NCBI GenBank assembly: GCA_025363775.1
Contig: JANYLG010000057.1
Span: 1-50,282 of the forward strand
Length of the DNA stretch: 50,282 nucleotides
Reading direction: 5' to 3'
DNA from: Acidobacteriota bacterium
Lineage (GTDB): Bacteria > Acidobacteriota > Vicinamibacteria > Vicinamibacterales > Fen-181
The position numbers and the translations under genes are program-made. Below, piece after piece: positions 27,832-37,089 of the stretch. The notes under the pieces were generated by a model. The model did no database searches and was not told where the DNA came from. It saw only the letters and a program-made list of their open reading frames with translations. Each line of letters begins with the position of its first letter. The stretch's first letter is position 1.

Positions 27832-27855
27832 ACCGGCGCGCGTGCGCGAGCGGCC

Positions 27856-27861
27856 ATTATA
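27856..27861 (-). promoter_or_regulatory. Candidate permease promoter -10
   Basis: Reads TATAAT on the minus strand. TTGCGC lies upstream at a long 19-bp spacing. Predicted transcript start near 27849, about 190 nt before the ATG. Confidence 0.45.
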
Positions 27862-27933
27862 GGCCGAAAGGCGCGTTTGTGCGCAATTCGCCGCCGGCGG
27901 GCGATGGCTGCAGGGACGCCGTGTTGACGAGCT

Positions 27934-27984
27934 TCACTCGCTCAGGGCAAGCCCTTCGACTCGCATCACTCGCTCAGGGCAAGC
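27934..27984. repeat. Two direct copies of a 19-bp unit overlapping the coaE stop
   Basis: TCACTCGCTCAGGGCAAGC occurs at 27934-27952 and 27966-27984 (period 32). AGGGCAAGCCCT between them can form a small hairpin. The TCA inside the second copy (27974-27976) is the TGA stop of coaE. Confidence 0.8.
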
Positions 27985-28585
27985 TGCCGGCTGTCTCGTC
28001 GATCGCGTTGCAGACCCCGTCCACCTGTCGGTCCGTGTCCTCAAACGTGCCACTCGTATCCACGACGTCCGTCGCCCGCCGAACCTTGTCCGCGATCGGC
28101 CACTGGGCGGCCAGCCGCGCCAAGGCTGCCGCTTCGCCCAGGCCATCGCGCTGCCTGACGCGCCGCACCTGCTCCTCGGGTGAACACGCGGCCACGATGA
28201 CGCGGTCGAACTCCCGATCGCGCCCCGTTTCGAACAGCAACGGGATATCGACGAGCACCCATGGCGCGCCCTCACGCGCCTGCGCGTCCGCCCATTCGGC
28301 AATTTGCTCATAGACCCGCGGATGCACGATCGCCTCGAGGTCGCGACGGGCAGAGGCGTCGGCGAACACGATCCGCCCGAGCGCCTGTCGATCCACGGCA
28401 CCATCATGGCGCACGACAGACGTGCCGAATCGCCGCCTCACCTCGGCCGTCACCTCACTTCCCCCGGTGAACAGCCGATGGACGATGGCGTCGGCATCGA
28501 GGGTCACAACGCCCCGGGCGGCGATCCGCGCCCGAACGTAGCTCTTGCCCGTCGCGATGCCGCCCGTCAACGCGACGCGGAGCAT
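27974..28585 (-). CDS. coaE: Dephospho-CoA kinase
   Basis: Last step of coenzyme A synthesis. The 203-aa P-loop kinase starts MLRVALTGGIATGKSYV (Walker A GGIATGKS), with LDADAIVH, the family motif IVHPRVYEQI and LVDIPLLFETG. ATG at 28585 overlaps the folD 3' end by 19 nt. The final residues GSLP and the stop codon are encoded by the second copy of a 19-bp dispersed repeat, so the native C-terminus has been replaced or extended. Confidence 0.93.
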   Translation of the reverse strand: MLRVALTGGIATGKSYVRARIAARGVVTLDADAIVHRLFTGGSEVTAEVRRRFGTSVVRHDGAVDRQALGRIVFADASARRDLEAIVHPRVYEQIAEWADAQAREGAPWVLVDIPLLFETGRDREFDRVIVAACSPEEQVRRVRQRDGLGEAAALARLAAQWPIADKVRRATDVVDTSGTFEDTDRQVDGVCNAIDETAGSLP

Positions 28586-29502
28586 CGTGCCTCGGCGGCC
28601 TTCAACGTGTTGGCCAGCAGCATCGCGATCGTGAGAGGTCCAATACCTCCGGGCACGGGCGTCAGGGCGCCAGCCACGTCGGCCACGGCCGGGTGCACGT
28701 CGCCGACCACGAGCGAACCACGCCGCTCGAAGTCGGCACGCCGCTGGCTGCCTTCCGGGAAGAGCCGCTGCACGAGGCCCGCATCGGTCACACGGTTGAT
28801 CCCGACGTCGATGACGACCGCCCCTGGCTTGACGAAGTCCGGCGTGACAAAGGCCGCGCGCCCGATGGCGGCCACCAGGATGTCGGCCGAGGCGCAGACC
28901 TCCGGCAGGTTGCGCGTGCGCGAGTGGCAGATGGTGACCGTGGCATTCCGGTGCATCAGCAGCAGCGACACCGGCTTCCCGACGATATCGCTTCGGCCAA
29001 TCACGACGGCGCGGGCGCCGTCCACGGCGATGCCGGACCGCGCCAGCAGTTCCATCACACCGAGCGGCGTGCACGCGACGAGGTACGGCCGCTTTTGCAC
29101 CAGGCGGCCCACATTCTCGGGGTGGAACCCGTCCACGTCCTTCAGCCGATCGACCGCATCGAACACCTTCTGCTCGGCGTCCCGCCCCAGGGCCGCCGGC
29201 AGCGGTGACTGCACCAGGATTCCGTCGTACATCGGGCTGCCGTTCAGCGTGGTCACCACGTCGAGCACCTCGTGCAGCGACGCGGTGGCCGGGAGGCGGC
29301 GGAGGTCGGCGCGCACCCCTGACTCGCCCGCCGATTTCAGCTTGTTTCGGACGTAGATCTCCGACGAGGGATCTTCACCGACAAGGACGATACCGAGGCC
29401 GGGCGGTCGGCCCTGGACCGTCGTGAATGCCGCCACCCGGTCCTGGAGTTCGAGCCGAATCTGCCTGGCGATCGCGGCGCCGTCCAATATGCGTGCAGCC
29501 AT
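28567..29502 (-). CDS. folD: Methylenetetrahydrofolate dehydrogenase / cyclohydrolase
   Basis: Bifunctional one-carbon enzyme, 311 aa. DPSSEIYVRNKLKSAGESG contains the catalytic Lys, DGILVQSPLP and VVIGRSDIVGKPVSLLLMHRNATVT (NADP site) follow, and PVPGGIGPLTIAMLL ends the protein. ATG 29502 (MAARILDG) fits the family; ATG 29511 is also in frame with AAGGGGAG nearby. Overlaps coaE by 19 nt, so they are co-transcribed. Confidence 0.95.
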   Translation of the reverse strand: MAARILDGAAIARQIRLELQDRVAAFTTVQGRPPGLGIVLVGEDPSSEIYVRNKLKSAGESGVRADLRRLPATASLHEVLDVVTTLNGSPMYDGILVQSPLPAALGRDAEQKVFDAVDRLKDVDGFHPENVGRLVQKRPYLVACTPLGVMELLARSGIAVDGARAVVIGRSDIVGKPVSLLLMHRNATVTICHSRTRNLPEVCASADILVAAIGRAAFVTPDFVKPGAVVIDVGINRVTDAGLVQRLFPEGSQRRADFERRGSLVVGDVHPAVADVAGALTPVPGGIGPLTIAMLLANTLKAAEARCSASR

Positions 29503-29595
29503 ACGGGCCATTCTCCCCTTCCAGTAACTCGCTCACGTAGCCCGGCCTGAGCACTCTCCCAGCGGACATCCTGAACGCGGGAACCGCCGGGCCTC

Positions 29596-30609
29596 CTACT
29601 GGGCGGCGATTTCCAGGTCCTTCAACTGCTCGGGCCGGCCAAGCACGACCAGGTGATCGCCAGCATGCATCATCGTATCGGGCGCGGGGTTGAACTCCAT
29701 CCGTCCGTCGCGTCGCTGGATGCCGACGACGATCACGCCGAACTGCTGCCGAAGGTTGGCCTCGACGATGGATCGTCCGCCGAGCGCCGACTCGGGCGCG
29801 ATCTTCACCTGCTCCATCGCCAGCTCGAGGTTCTCGGAACTCGTCGCCAGTTGCACGAAGTCGACCACCGCCGGTCGCAGGGCCGTCTGCGCCATCTGCG
29901 TCGCGCCGATCTGGTACGGGGAGATGAAGCGGTCGGCCCCCGCCCGCAGGAGCTTGCGTCCCGCGTCGTCGGAATCGGCCCGGGCGACGATGAACAGGTC
30001 TCCCCTCAGACCGCGGGCCGTCAAGATGGCGTACACGTTTTCGGCATCCGTGCCCAGGGCCGCGATCAGGCCCCGCGCGCGGTCGATCCCCAGCCTCTGC
30101 AGGATGTCCTCCCGGCTCGCATCGGCCTCCACCGCGAGGTCGCCCCGCGCGATCACCGCCTGCACGGCATCAGGATCGCGGTCGATGACGACGAAGGGAA
30201 CCTGCTGGCGCCTGAACTCGTCGGCGATGATCAGGCCGATCCGGCCGGCCCCGCACAAGATGAAGTGGTTGGTCAGGGCATCGATCATGCGTTCCCGCCG
30301 GCGCTGTTCGAACCGCCGGCCAACCCGGCCCTCGACGAGGTCGGCCGCCAGCAGCGACAGCGTGTAGAGGACGGTGCTGACACCGCCGATGATGAGAACC
30401 ACCGTGAAGGCCTGCCCCCGCCATGACAGCGGGTGCACCTCGCGGAAACCGACGGTCGTCACGGTCGTGACCGTCATGTACAGGGCATCCCAGGCTGACC
30501 ACCCCTCGACAACCATGTAGCCAATGGTCCCGGCCACGAGAACGAGCGCGACCAGCAGAACCGCCAGCCGAGAGCCGCTGAAGCCGAGTGGGCGCACGGT
30601 CCTCCTCAT
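29596..30609 (-). CDS. Two-TM potassium channel with cytoplasmic RCK (TrkA-N/TrkA-C) domains
   Basis: MthK-like K+ channel, 337 aa. TM1 at about 14-33, a pore loop with filter TVGF (TTVGFREVHP at about 51-60), TM2 at about 67-88, then an RCK-N nucleotide-binding domain (HFILCGAGRIG at about 114-124, VVIDRDPD, EADASRE) and an RCK-C domain (about 255-330). The filter has Phe and Arg where TVGYGD is canonical. Regulation by Ca2+, NAD(H) or c-di-AMP is family knowledge, not visible here. The AGGAGG lies just inside the ORF, so a GTG start at 30597 is possible. Confidence 0.88.
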   Translation of the reverse strand: MRRTVRPLGFSGSRLAVLLVALVLVAGTIGYMVVEGWSAWDALYMTVTTVTTVGFREVHPLSWRGQAFTVVLIIGGVSTVLYTLSLLAADLVEGRVGRRFEQRRRERMIDALTNHFILCGAGRIGLIIADEFRRQQVPFVVIDRDPDAVQAVIARGDLAVEADASREDILQRLGIDRARGLIAALGTDAENVYAILTARGLRGDLFIVARADSDDAGRKLLRAGADRFISPYQIGATQMAQTALRPAVVDFVQLATSSENLELAMEQVKIAPESALGGRSIVEANLRQQFGVIVVGIQRRDGRMEFNPAPDTMMHAGDHLVVLGRPEQLKDLEIAAQ

Positions 30610-30652
30610 ATGAGCCGCTGCCGCACGAGCATACCGTACCCACTTCGCGTGG

Positions 30653-30683
30653 GAGTCAGAAGTCAGAAGTCAGAAGTCAGAAT
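30653..30683. repeat. 8-bp tandem repeat (AGAAGTCA, about 4 copies)
   Basis: GTCAGAAGTCAGAAGTCAGA is part of a near-perfect octamer run between the K+ channel start and the antiporter stop, on the upstream side of the channel gene. Confidence 0.85.
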
Positions 30684-30728
30684 GAGAATACCAGCGACAG
30701 TGTTCTCGAGCCAAGCCAGTTGCTCTGC

Positions 30729-32237
30729 CTACCAGAGCGGGAACGGCAGGAGCTCGAAGAACACGACCGCCGTCACCGTAAACGCCGGGAGGAGAATGAC
30801 CAGCGCCCACCCCATGTAGCCGAAGAACGACGGCATCTTCACGTGGTGCTGCTCGGCGATGCTCCGCACCATGAAGTTCGGGGCGTTGCCAATGTAGGTG
30901 TTCGCGCCCATGCACACCGCCCCGGCACTCATGGCGCCAAGGATCGCCGCCGCCTGCCCCACCTGCAGCCCGCCGGCCTCCCGGATCCCCGTCACCCCGA
31001 GCGCCAGTTCCAGGAAGGCCAGGAACGTCGGAGCGTTGTCGAGGAACGACGAGAACAGCCCCGTGGCATAGAAGAACTCGAGCGGCTGGTCCACGCCGAG
31101 GGCGGCCCCTCGCGTGTTGAGCAGGATCAACGCCGGCATCATCGCGGCAAAGATCCCCGCGAACACCGCCGCAACCTCCACGATCGCGTGGAGGCTGAAG
31201 TGGTTGCGATCGCGTGCCCGCCGGGCGACCCGCGAGGCGTGCGCGTAGTTCAGCGACAGGCCGGCGGCGCCCGCCATCACCGCCTCCCGGTACGGCGTCT
31301 CCACCGACGCTGCCACGGACAAGACAATGGCCAGCAGCAGGACGACGTTGAGCACGCCAATGAGCCGCACGCCCGCCTCGTGCTCGATGTCGCGCCTGAC
31401 AGCCACGCGGGGCTCTCTGGCGTGGTAGTACACGTCGAGCGCGAAATACGCGCCGAGCAGCACGACGCCGAGAGTGGCCCAGAGCGGCAACAGCTTCATG
31501 AACCAGAAGAACTCGATGCCGCGCAGGTAGCCGAGGAACAGCGGCGGGTCGCCGAGTGGGGTCAGGAGACCGCCGATGTTGCAGACGAGGAAGATGAAGA
31601 AGACGACCGTGTGGACCTTGTGGCGCCGCTCGGTGTTCGTCCGGAGCAGCGGGTAGATCAGAACCATCGCCGCCCCGGTGGTGCCGATGATGCTCGCCAG
31701 CACGTAGCCGACCGCGAGGAACGTCGTGTTCACGCGCGGCGTGGCCTTCAGGTTTCCCGTCAGATGGATGCCGCCCGCCACGATGAACAGGGCGGTCAGC
31801 AGGGCGAGGAACTGCGAGTACTCGAGGCCGGTGTGCAACACGCGGGTCGGGTCGTACTGCCAGATGTAGAAGGCCACCGGCCCCCCGAGCACCGCCGAGA
31901 CCAGCAGTTTATTGCGGTTGCTGTCCCAGAATCCGCTGAGCGCGGGCACCAGAGGAAAGATGGCGATGGCGAGCAGGATCGCCGCAAACGGCACGACCGA
32001 GAAGACGGGCGGCACGAAGTCGTGGCCGGCGCCTGGCGCCTGTGCCATTCCGCCGTGTGCCGCCGGCGGCTCCACGCGAGCCGACGCCTCCAGATGCACG
32101 GGTGCGCCGGGCCCGCCTCCCCGTCCGACGAAGAACGGCGTGCCGGCGGCAAGCCCGATGGCCAGGAGCGCGATTGCGGCCAGGAGGAAGAGGATGCCGA
32201 GCCGCTGGTAGGGACTTGGAGTGGGAGGCAGAGTCAT
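30729..32237 (-). CDS. Sodium:proton antiporter-like membrane transporter (NhaD/CitMHS-type ion transporter)
   Basis: The 502-aa protein has about 12-13 helices. Ion-transporter superfamily motifs occur in two halves: IIGTTGAAMVLIYPLLRTN then CNIGGLLTPLGDPPLFLG, and FSSFLDNAPTFLAFLELA then MGANTYIGNAPNFMVRSIAE. These paired GxTG and NAP motifs fit NhaD-like Na+/H+ antiporters and the citrate-transport relatives; the ion cannot be decided. ATG 32237 lies 6 nt after the accC stop, so it is read with accB-accC, an odd combination. Confidence 0.8.
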   Translation of the reverse strand: MTLPPTPSPYQRLGILFLLAAIALLAIGLAAGTPFFVGRGGGPGAPVHLEASARVEPPAAHGGMAQAPGAGHDFVPPVFSVVPFAAILLAIAIFPLVPALSGFWDSNRNKLLVSAVLGGPVAFYIWQYDPTRVLHTGLEYSQFLALLTALFIVAGGIHLTGNLKATPRVNTTFLAVGYVLASIIGTTGAAMVLIYPLLRTNTERRHKVHTVVFFIFLVCNIGGLLTPLGDPPLFLGYLRGIEFFWFMKLLPLWATLGVVLLGAYFALDVYYHAREPRVAVRRDIEHEAGVRLIGVLNVVLLLAIVLSVAASVETPYREAVMAGAAGLSLNYAHASRVARRARDRNHFSLHAIVEVAAVFAGIFAAMMPALILLNTRGAALGVDQPLEFFYATGLFSSFLDNAPTFLAFLELALGVTGIREAGGLQVGQAAAILGAMSAGAVCMGANTYIGNAPNFMVRSIAEQHHVKMPSFFGYMGWALVILLPAFTVTAVVFFELLPFPLW

Positions 32238-32243
32238 GCCGAA

Positions 32244-33617
32244 CTAGACCGCTTCGGCCAGCTTGCGGCCGGCCGCGGTCGCGTTCATGAAGCGGTTCAT
32301 GAACGCCGTGTTCAGCCGGCCGGCGACGAAATCGGCCTCGGCCAGGATCTTCAGGTGCAGCGACACGTTCGTCTTGATCCCCTCGATGACCGTCATCTCG
32401 AGCGTGCGCCTCATGCGCGCGATCGCCTCCTGGCGGTCGCGCCCGTGCACCATCACCTTGGCAATCATCGAATCGTAGTACGGCGAAATCAGGCACTCCG
32501 AGTGCGCCGCCGTATCCACCCGGACACCGGGACCGCCCGGCAGCGCAAACACGTGGATGGTGCCCGGAGACGGCGCGAAGGTGTCGGGGCACTCGGCGTT
32601 GATCCGGCACTCCATGGCGTGTCCCGTGAACGTCACCTCGCTCTGCTTGAAGGAGAGCCGCTCGCCGGCCGCCACCCGGATCTGCTCCTTCACGATATCC
32701 ACGCCTGTCACCATCTCGGTCACGCCGTGCTCGACCTGGAGGCGCGTGTTGACCTCCATGAAGAAAAACTTCCCCTGCTGGTCGAGCAGGAACTCGAACG
32801 TGCCGGCGTTGGCGTACTGGACGGCCTTGGCCGCGTCCACGGCGACGTTGCCCATCTTCCGGCGCAGCTTCTCGCTGAGCGCCGGCGACGGCGACTCCTC
32901 GATCAGCTTCTGGTGGCGTCGCTGGATGGAGCACTCGCGCTCGCCCAGGTGCACCACCGTGCCGTGATGGTCGCCCAGGATCTGGAACTCGATGTGACGT
33001 GGCGACTCGAGGTATTTCTCGATGTAGACGTCCTTGACGCCGAAGGCCGCTTCCGCCTCGCGCTGTGCGGTCCTGAACGCCTGGCTGAACTCTGCAGGAC
33101 TCGCCGCGACGCGCATGCCGCGTCCGCCGCCGCCGGCGGTCGCCTTGATCAGGACCGGGTAGCCGATGTCCTTCGCGATCTCGAGCGCCCGCTCTTCGCT
33201 CTCCACCACGCCTTCGCTGCCCGGCAGCACCGGCACGCCGGCCTTCCTCATCACGCGCCGCGCGCGCGCCTTGTCGCCCATCAGCCGGATGACGCGCGGG
33301 TCGGGGCCGATGAACTTGATGTGGCACGCCTCGCAGACCTCGGCCATATACGCGCTCTCGGAGAGGAACCCGTAGCCGGGATGGATCGCGTCGGCCCCGG
33401 TCACCTCCGCCGCGCTGATGACCGCCGGCACGCTCAGATAGCTCTGCGCCGCCCGCGGGGGACCGATGCACACGTCTTCGTCGGCGAAGCGGACGTGTAG
33501 CGAGTTCGCGTCCGCCTCGGAGTAGACGGCGACGGTCTTGATGCCCATCTCGCGGCAGGCATAGATGACGCGAAGGGCAATTTCCCCGCGGTTGGCGATC
33601 AGGATTTTCTTGAACAT
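32244..33617 (-). CDS. accC: Acetyl-CoA carboxylase biotin carboxylase subunit
   Basis: ATP-dependent carboxylation of biotin on AccB, first step of fatty-acid synthesis. Length 457 aa. N-terminal [28 protein letters not shown], the ATP-grasp loop [12 protein letters not shown] and [14 protein letters not shown] are canonical. The catalytic stretch reads [14 protein letters not shown], whereas most members have QVEHPVTE; the Arg and Glu expected for catalysis are kept. It lies 22 nt after accB. Confidence 0.95.
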   Translation of the reverse strand: MFKKILIANRGEIALRVIYACREMGIKTVAVYSEADANSLHVRFADEDVCIGPPRAAQSYLSVPAVISAAEVTGADAIHPGYGFLSESAYMAEVCEACHIKFIGPDPRVIRLMGDKARARRVMRKAGVPVLPGSEGVVESEERALEIAKDIGYPVLIKATAGGGGRGMRVAASPAEFSQAFRTAQREAEAAFGVKDVYIEKYLESPRHIEFQILGDHHGTVVHLGERECSIQRRHQKLIEESPSPALSEKLRRKMGNVAVDAAKAVQYANAGTFEFLLDQQGKFFFMEVNTRLQVEHGVTEMVTGVDIVKEQIRVAAGERLSFKQSEVTFTGHAMECRINAECPDTFAPSPGTIHVFALPGGPGVRVDTAAHSECLISPYYDSMIAKVMVHGRDRQEAIARMRRTLEMTVIEGIKTNVSLHLKILAEADFVAGRLNTAFMNRFMNATAAGRKLAEAV

Positions 33618-33639
33618 GCAGAAATCGCGGCCGGCCGCC

Positions 33640-34116
33640 CTACGCCCGCTTGATCGCGAACAGCCGTTCGCCGTACTGCACCGGCTGGCCGTCCTCCACG
33701 AACACCTTGGCGAGCGTTCCCTCGTACTCCGACTCGATGTTGTTCATCATCTTCATCGCCTCGATGATGCACAGGGCCTGGCCCTTCTGCACGCTGTCGC
33801 CGGGCTGCACGAACGCCGGGGCGTTCGGGTCGGGTGCCCGGTAGAAGGTGCCGACGATGGGCGCCGTGACGATGGCCAACTCCATGTCCACGTCGATCGC
33901 GGGAGCCGAATCGGGTGCGGTTCCGGCGGGCGGTGCCGCCAGGGCAACCCGCGTGGGAGGCGCGGCCGCAATCGAGGGAACGGGTGCCTGCTGGACGATC
34001 ACCTGGCCGCCCTTCCTGATCCGGATCTTGAATCCCTCGTTCTCGATCTCGAGCTCGATCAGCTCGTGGTCGCGCGCGAGGTCCAGGACCTGCCTGAGTT
34101 CGTCCACGTTGATCAT
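33640..34116 (-). CDS. accB: Biotin carboxyl carrier protein of acetyl-CoA carboxylase
   Basis: The 158-aa carrier has an N-terminal oligomerisation segment, a Pro/Ala-rich linker (about 44-78) and the C-terminal biotinyl domain with EAMKM (biotinylated Lys122). ATG 34116 is chosen because GGGGAG lies 5 nt upstream; the frame stays open for 31 more codons without support. The upstream 34117-34337 stretch holds no gene. Confidence 0.95.
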   Translation of the reverse strand: MINVDELRQVLDLARDHELIELEIENEGFKIRIRKGGQVIVQQAPVPSIAAAPPTRVALAAPPAGTAPDSAPAIDVDMELAIVTAPIVGTFYRAPDPNAPAFVQPGDSVQKGQALCIIEAMKMMNNIESEYEGTLAKVFVEDGQPVQYGERLFAIKRA

Positions 34117-34337
34117 CGGCACTCCCCGTCGTCCTGTCATCAGCGTTCCCTTCGACCCTGAGCGCACAATGATATCAAAAGCCGGCCTGAGAAATCCCGC
34201 CTGCCACATTTCGGCACATCGGCGGAACTGTCGCCGAGCGCCGCGCGCAGGCCCTCGACACGACGAGACAGGAAGTCAGAAGGGGCGAGGATCATTCTGG
34301 CGGCAGCCAGCCAGGAGACTCCGCCGGGATGTCGGGA

Positions 34338-35099
34338 TTATACGCGGCGACCGCGGTCGGCGAGAATCTCGTCCAGCCACCGCTCGAGCGCGTCCACCTG
34401 CATGGAGGCGCGCGGGGCTGGTGAAGGGTCGGCGTCGGCGGGGTCCCCGGGTTGTGCCGGCGGGGCCGCGGGCGGGACGTCGAGCAACGGATCGACGGAC
34501 ACCAACACCGGGGTGGCTGGATCGTCGTCGATCGTGCCGGCCGTGACGATCACGGGGGGCGGCGCGGCGGGGGGAACCGGATCCCCAGTCGCGACGGCGG
34601 GCGGCGCCTCGCGTTCAGAGAGCGCCAGGAACTCCCCGACGGCTTCTTCGAACGAGAGACCCTCCGCCACCTCAGGCGTTCGCCGGGCGGGCTGCAGCTC
34701 GCGCCCGATCTGAGCCACCAGGGACTCGAGGTCGGGGTCGTGCGGGACGAACTCCAGGGCCCTGGAGTAGAGGTCTACCGCCTCCTGCCGTTCGCCCCGG
34801 CGGTGATGGATCTCGGCGAGCCCCTTGATGGCGGCGAGGTTCTCCGGTGCGGCGGCGAGGACGTGCCTGAGCTCGTCCTGCGCCACCTGCAGCTCGCCGG
34901 TTTCGATGAGGGCGCGGCCCAGCGTGACGTGGGCCGACAGGTAGCCGGGGTGATGAGAGAGGCCGGTCCGGCATGTCTCGATCGCTTCCTGGAAGCGGCC
35001 GCCACGCCGGTACTCCTCGGCCAGTTGCGCAAAGGCGATCGACGCCTTGTCCTTCAGGACCCGGCGTCGAAGCTCCTCGATTCGGGGATTCTCAGCCAC
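34338..35099 (-). CDS. TPR-repeat protein with Pro/Ala-rich linker, unknown function
   Basis: The 253-aa protein has about four tetratricopeptide repeats (about 15-140), a low-complexity Pro/Ala/Asp region (about 165-230), then a short C-terminal helix (MQVDALERWLDEILADRG). No signal peptide or membrane segment, so cytoplasmic. It starts with GTG, 12 nt after the PKD lipoprotein gene, in line with the pilus operon. A scaffold role near the pilus is possible but not shown. Confidence 0.75.
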   Translation of the reverse strand: MAENPRIEELRRRVLKDKASIAFAQLAEEYRRGGRFQEAIETCRTGLSHHPGYLSAHVTLGRALIETGELQVAQDELRHVLAAAPENLAAIKGLAEIHHRRGERQEAVDLYSRALEFVPHDPDLESLVAQIGRELQPARRTPEVAEGLSFEEAVGEFLALSEREAPPAVATGDPVPPAAPPPVIVTAGTIDDDPATPVLVSVDPLLDVPPAAPPAQPGDPADADPSPAPRASMQVDALERWLDEILADRGRRV

Positions 35100-35111
35100 G
35101 GAACACCCTGT

Positions 35112-36389
35112 CTATTTCACCGTCACGGTCTGGGTCGTCGTGGCGATGCGGCCTGCACTGTCGGAAATGGTGAGCCGCACCACGAAGGTACCGACCGCTG
35201 TGTATCGGTGTCGCGCGACCACCCCGTGGGTTCCAGTCACGCCGTCCCCGAAGTCCCACACGTAGTCGTCGATGGGAGACGAACTGGTCGAATCCGCCCC
35301 GTTGAAGTTCACATCATCGATATTGGCCGTCGGCGCCGTCGGCGAGAAGGTGAACTTGGCCACCGGCGCGCTCGGTCCTGTCGTGCCGACCGAAACCGAC
35401 TGCGACGCGGTGCCGATGCGCCCGGCGTCATCCGTGACGACCAGCACGACCGTGTATGTACCGGCCGCAGCGAACGCGTGCGACGAGGTGACCCCGCGCC
35501 CGGTCGTGCCGTCGCCGAACGACCACTGGTAGTCCACCAGGGTCCGGTTGCCGACGGCGGTGGAGGCGGCCGCGTTGAAGAACACCACCTGCCCCGGGAT
35601 CGGCGCACCGGGCGACGTGACGAACGACGCCGACGGGGTCGCCCCGATCTTGACGGTCAACGTCCGCGTCGTGCTCGCGGCCCGGCCCGCCGCGTCGTTG
35701 ATCGTCAACGTCACGGCGAACGTGCCGGGCTGGAACTGGTGCGACACGGTCTGGCTGGTCGCCGTCCCGCCATCGCCGAATTTCCAGCTGTAGGACGCCA
35801 CCGACCCGCTGGTGCAATTCACGGTGGACGTGCCGCTGCACGGTGTGGCCGTGAAGATGACGGTCTCGAGTTCACCCGGTCCTTCCGGCGTGAACGTGAA
35901 CCCGGCAACCAGATCCGACGGCGGAATGATGACGCCGGGCGGCACCAGCCGGATCTCGACCGAGTGCGATCCCGAGTTCGCGTAGTTGCTGCCGAGCGGC
36001 GTGGCGAGCACGGTGACAATGGTCCCGGTGTCCACCGAGACGACGGGAGCCTTGGGCGCGGTGTAGACCGCCGAAGCGCGGCCGTCGCCTCCCGTCACGA
36101 CGTTCTTGGACGACAGGGTGCCGTAGTCCACGATCTGGCCGCCCACGGTGATCTCGAGGCGAACGGGCAGGTTGGTGAGGGCCTTGCCGCTCGGATCGCG
36201 CGCGACCACGATCACCTGCGACTGCGAGGCGCCGTCCTGGGTGATCATGTCAGGCGTGGCCGCCATCGTGATCGAGAGGGACAGTTCGGACGGCCCGGAC
36301 AGCGGAGGCGCCGTGGTGTTCTTGGTCGAACAGGCGGCCGCCGCGGCGACCGTCAGCAGAAGTGTCAGCGTGCGAAATGCTCTCACCAT
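35112..36389 (-). CDS. Lipoprotein with Ig-like and three PKD domains
   Basis: The 425-aa protein has a signal peptide with lipobox-like AAAAAC (Cys at about 20), an Ig-like/invasin-type domain (about 30-155, with VIVVARDPSGKALTNLPV), then three PKD domains, each with the WxFGDG motif (SWKFGDG, QWSFGDG, VWDFGDG) and ending in TxTVTV. PKD domains are extracellular binding modules. ATG 36389 is chosen with GGAGCAGGG upstream. It follows the pilQ-lipoprotein pair, so a cell-surface adhesion role linked to the pilus is plausible. Confidence 0.82.
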   Translation of the reverse strand: MVRAFRTLTLLLTVAAAAACSTKNTTAPPLSGPSELSLSITMAATPDMITQDGASQSQVIVVARDPSGKALTNLPVRLEITVGGQIVDYGTLSSKNVVTGGDGRASAVYTAPKAPVVSVDTGTIVTVLATPLGSNYANSGSHSVEIRLVPPGVIIPPSDLVAGFTFTPEGPGELETVIFTATPCSGTSTVNCTSGSVASYSWKFGDGGTATSQTVSHQFQPGTFAVTLTINDAAGRAASTTRTLTVKIGATPSASFVTSPGAPIPGQVVFFNAAASTAVGNRTLVDYQWSFGDGTTGRGVTSSHAFAAAGTYTVVLVVTDDAGRIGTASQSVSVGTTGPSAPVAKFTFSPTAPTANIDDVNFNGADSTSSSPIDDYVWDFGDGVTGTHGVVARHRYTAVGTFVVRLTISDSAGRIATTTQTVTVK

Positions 36390-36453
36390 ATGCCCTGCTC
36401 CGTGTGCCCCTGCCCTGTCGAAGATGGCCACAAAACCCTCCTGGCGGCGCCCG

Positions 36454-37089
36454 TCAGGCCGGGTCGCCCCAGTCGGCGAAGTTGATGCTGATCGTCCCGC
36501 TCACCGAGACGGCGTTGCCGGCCTGGTCGTACCCGTAGAACGTGACCCGCGCGAGGGTCGAGATGATCACGGCGCCCCCGAGGCCCCTGAGCGCGAGGAG
36601 CGGCGCTTCCAACTTGGCCTGCGCGCGGACGAGGACGAACACCAGCGTCGAACCCGTCGACGTGATGGTCCCCGTCACCGCGCCGTCGAAGGAGTACGGC
36701 ACGTCCACGCCCTGTGTGTTCCGACCGTCGGTCCGGACGTAGTCCACGTGGTAACGCTCGACGGTGATCGTGTTCGTGGCGGTCGGCTCGAGGACGGTGA
36801 GCGGGTCTTTCATGGCCATGCTCAGCGCCACCTGCCCCAGATCCTCGTAGACCGTGGGAAACAGCGTCGTGCCGGTCCCCTTGACGTTGGTCACCACGTC
36901 CGATTCCAGAAACGTCGAGAACGTCGCCGGCTTGGCGCCGGAAGCCGCCTGCAACAACGAGACGACCAGGTACGATGACCCTCGCCCCTGCAACACCTTG
37001 TCCCCGCACGACGTCGTGAGAAGGAGCGCCGACAGCGCGACGACCGCCGCCACCCGCCGTTCTGTGAAGATTGAAAGTGACCTCGTCAC
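36454..37089 (-). CDS. Putative lipoprotein of the pilus cluster, unknown function
   Basis: The 211-aa protein has a signal peptide and lipobox LLTTSC (Cys28). The rest is beta-rich, with a SSYLVVSLLQAASG start and a C-terminal sandwich ending TISINFADWG that looks Ig-like. The GTG start has GGAGG 6 nt upstream. It follows pilQ by 16 nt in the same direction, so it is likely co-expressed and outer-membrane located. Confidence 0.72.
   Translation of the reverse strand: MTRSLSIFTERRVAAVVALSALLLTTSCGDKVLQGRGSSYLVVSLLQAASGAKPATFSTFLESDVVTNVKGTGTTLFPTVYEDLGQVALSMAMKDPLTVLEPTATNTITVERYHVDYVRTDGRNTQGVDVPYSFDGAVTGTITSTGSTLVFVLVRAQAKLEAPLLALRGLGGAVIISTLARVTFYGYDQAGNAVSVSGTISINFADWGDPA

Noticed and set aside
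30588-33500. 970-aa plus-strand open frame
   Set aside because: Antisense shadow of the antiporter and accC genes. High GC keeps the frame open and the composition is His/Arg/Gln-rich with no domain.
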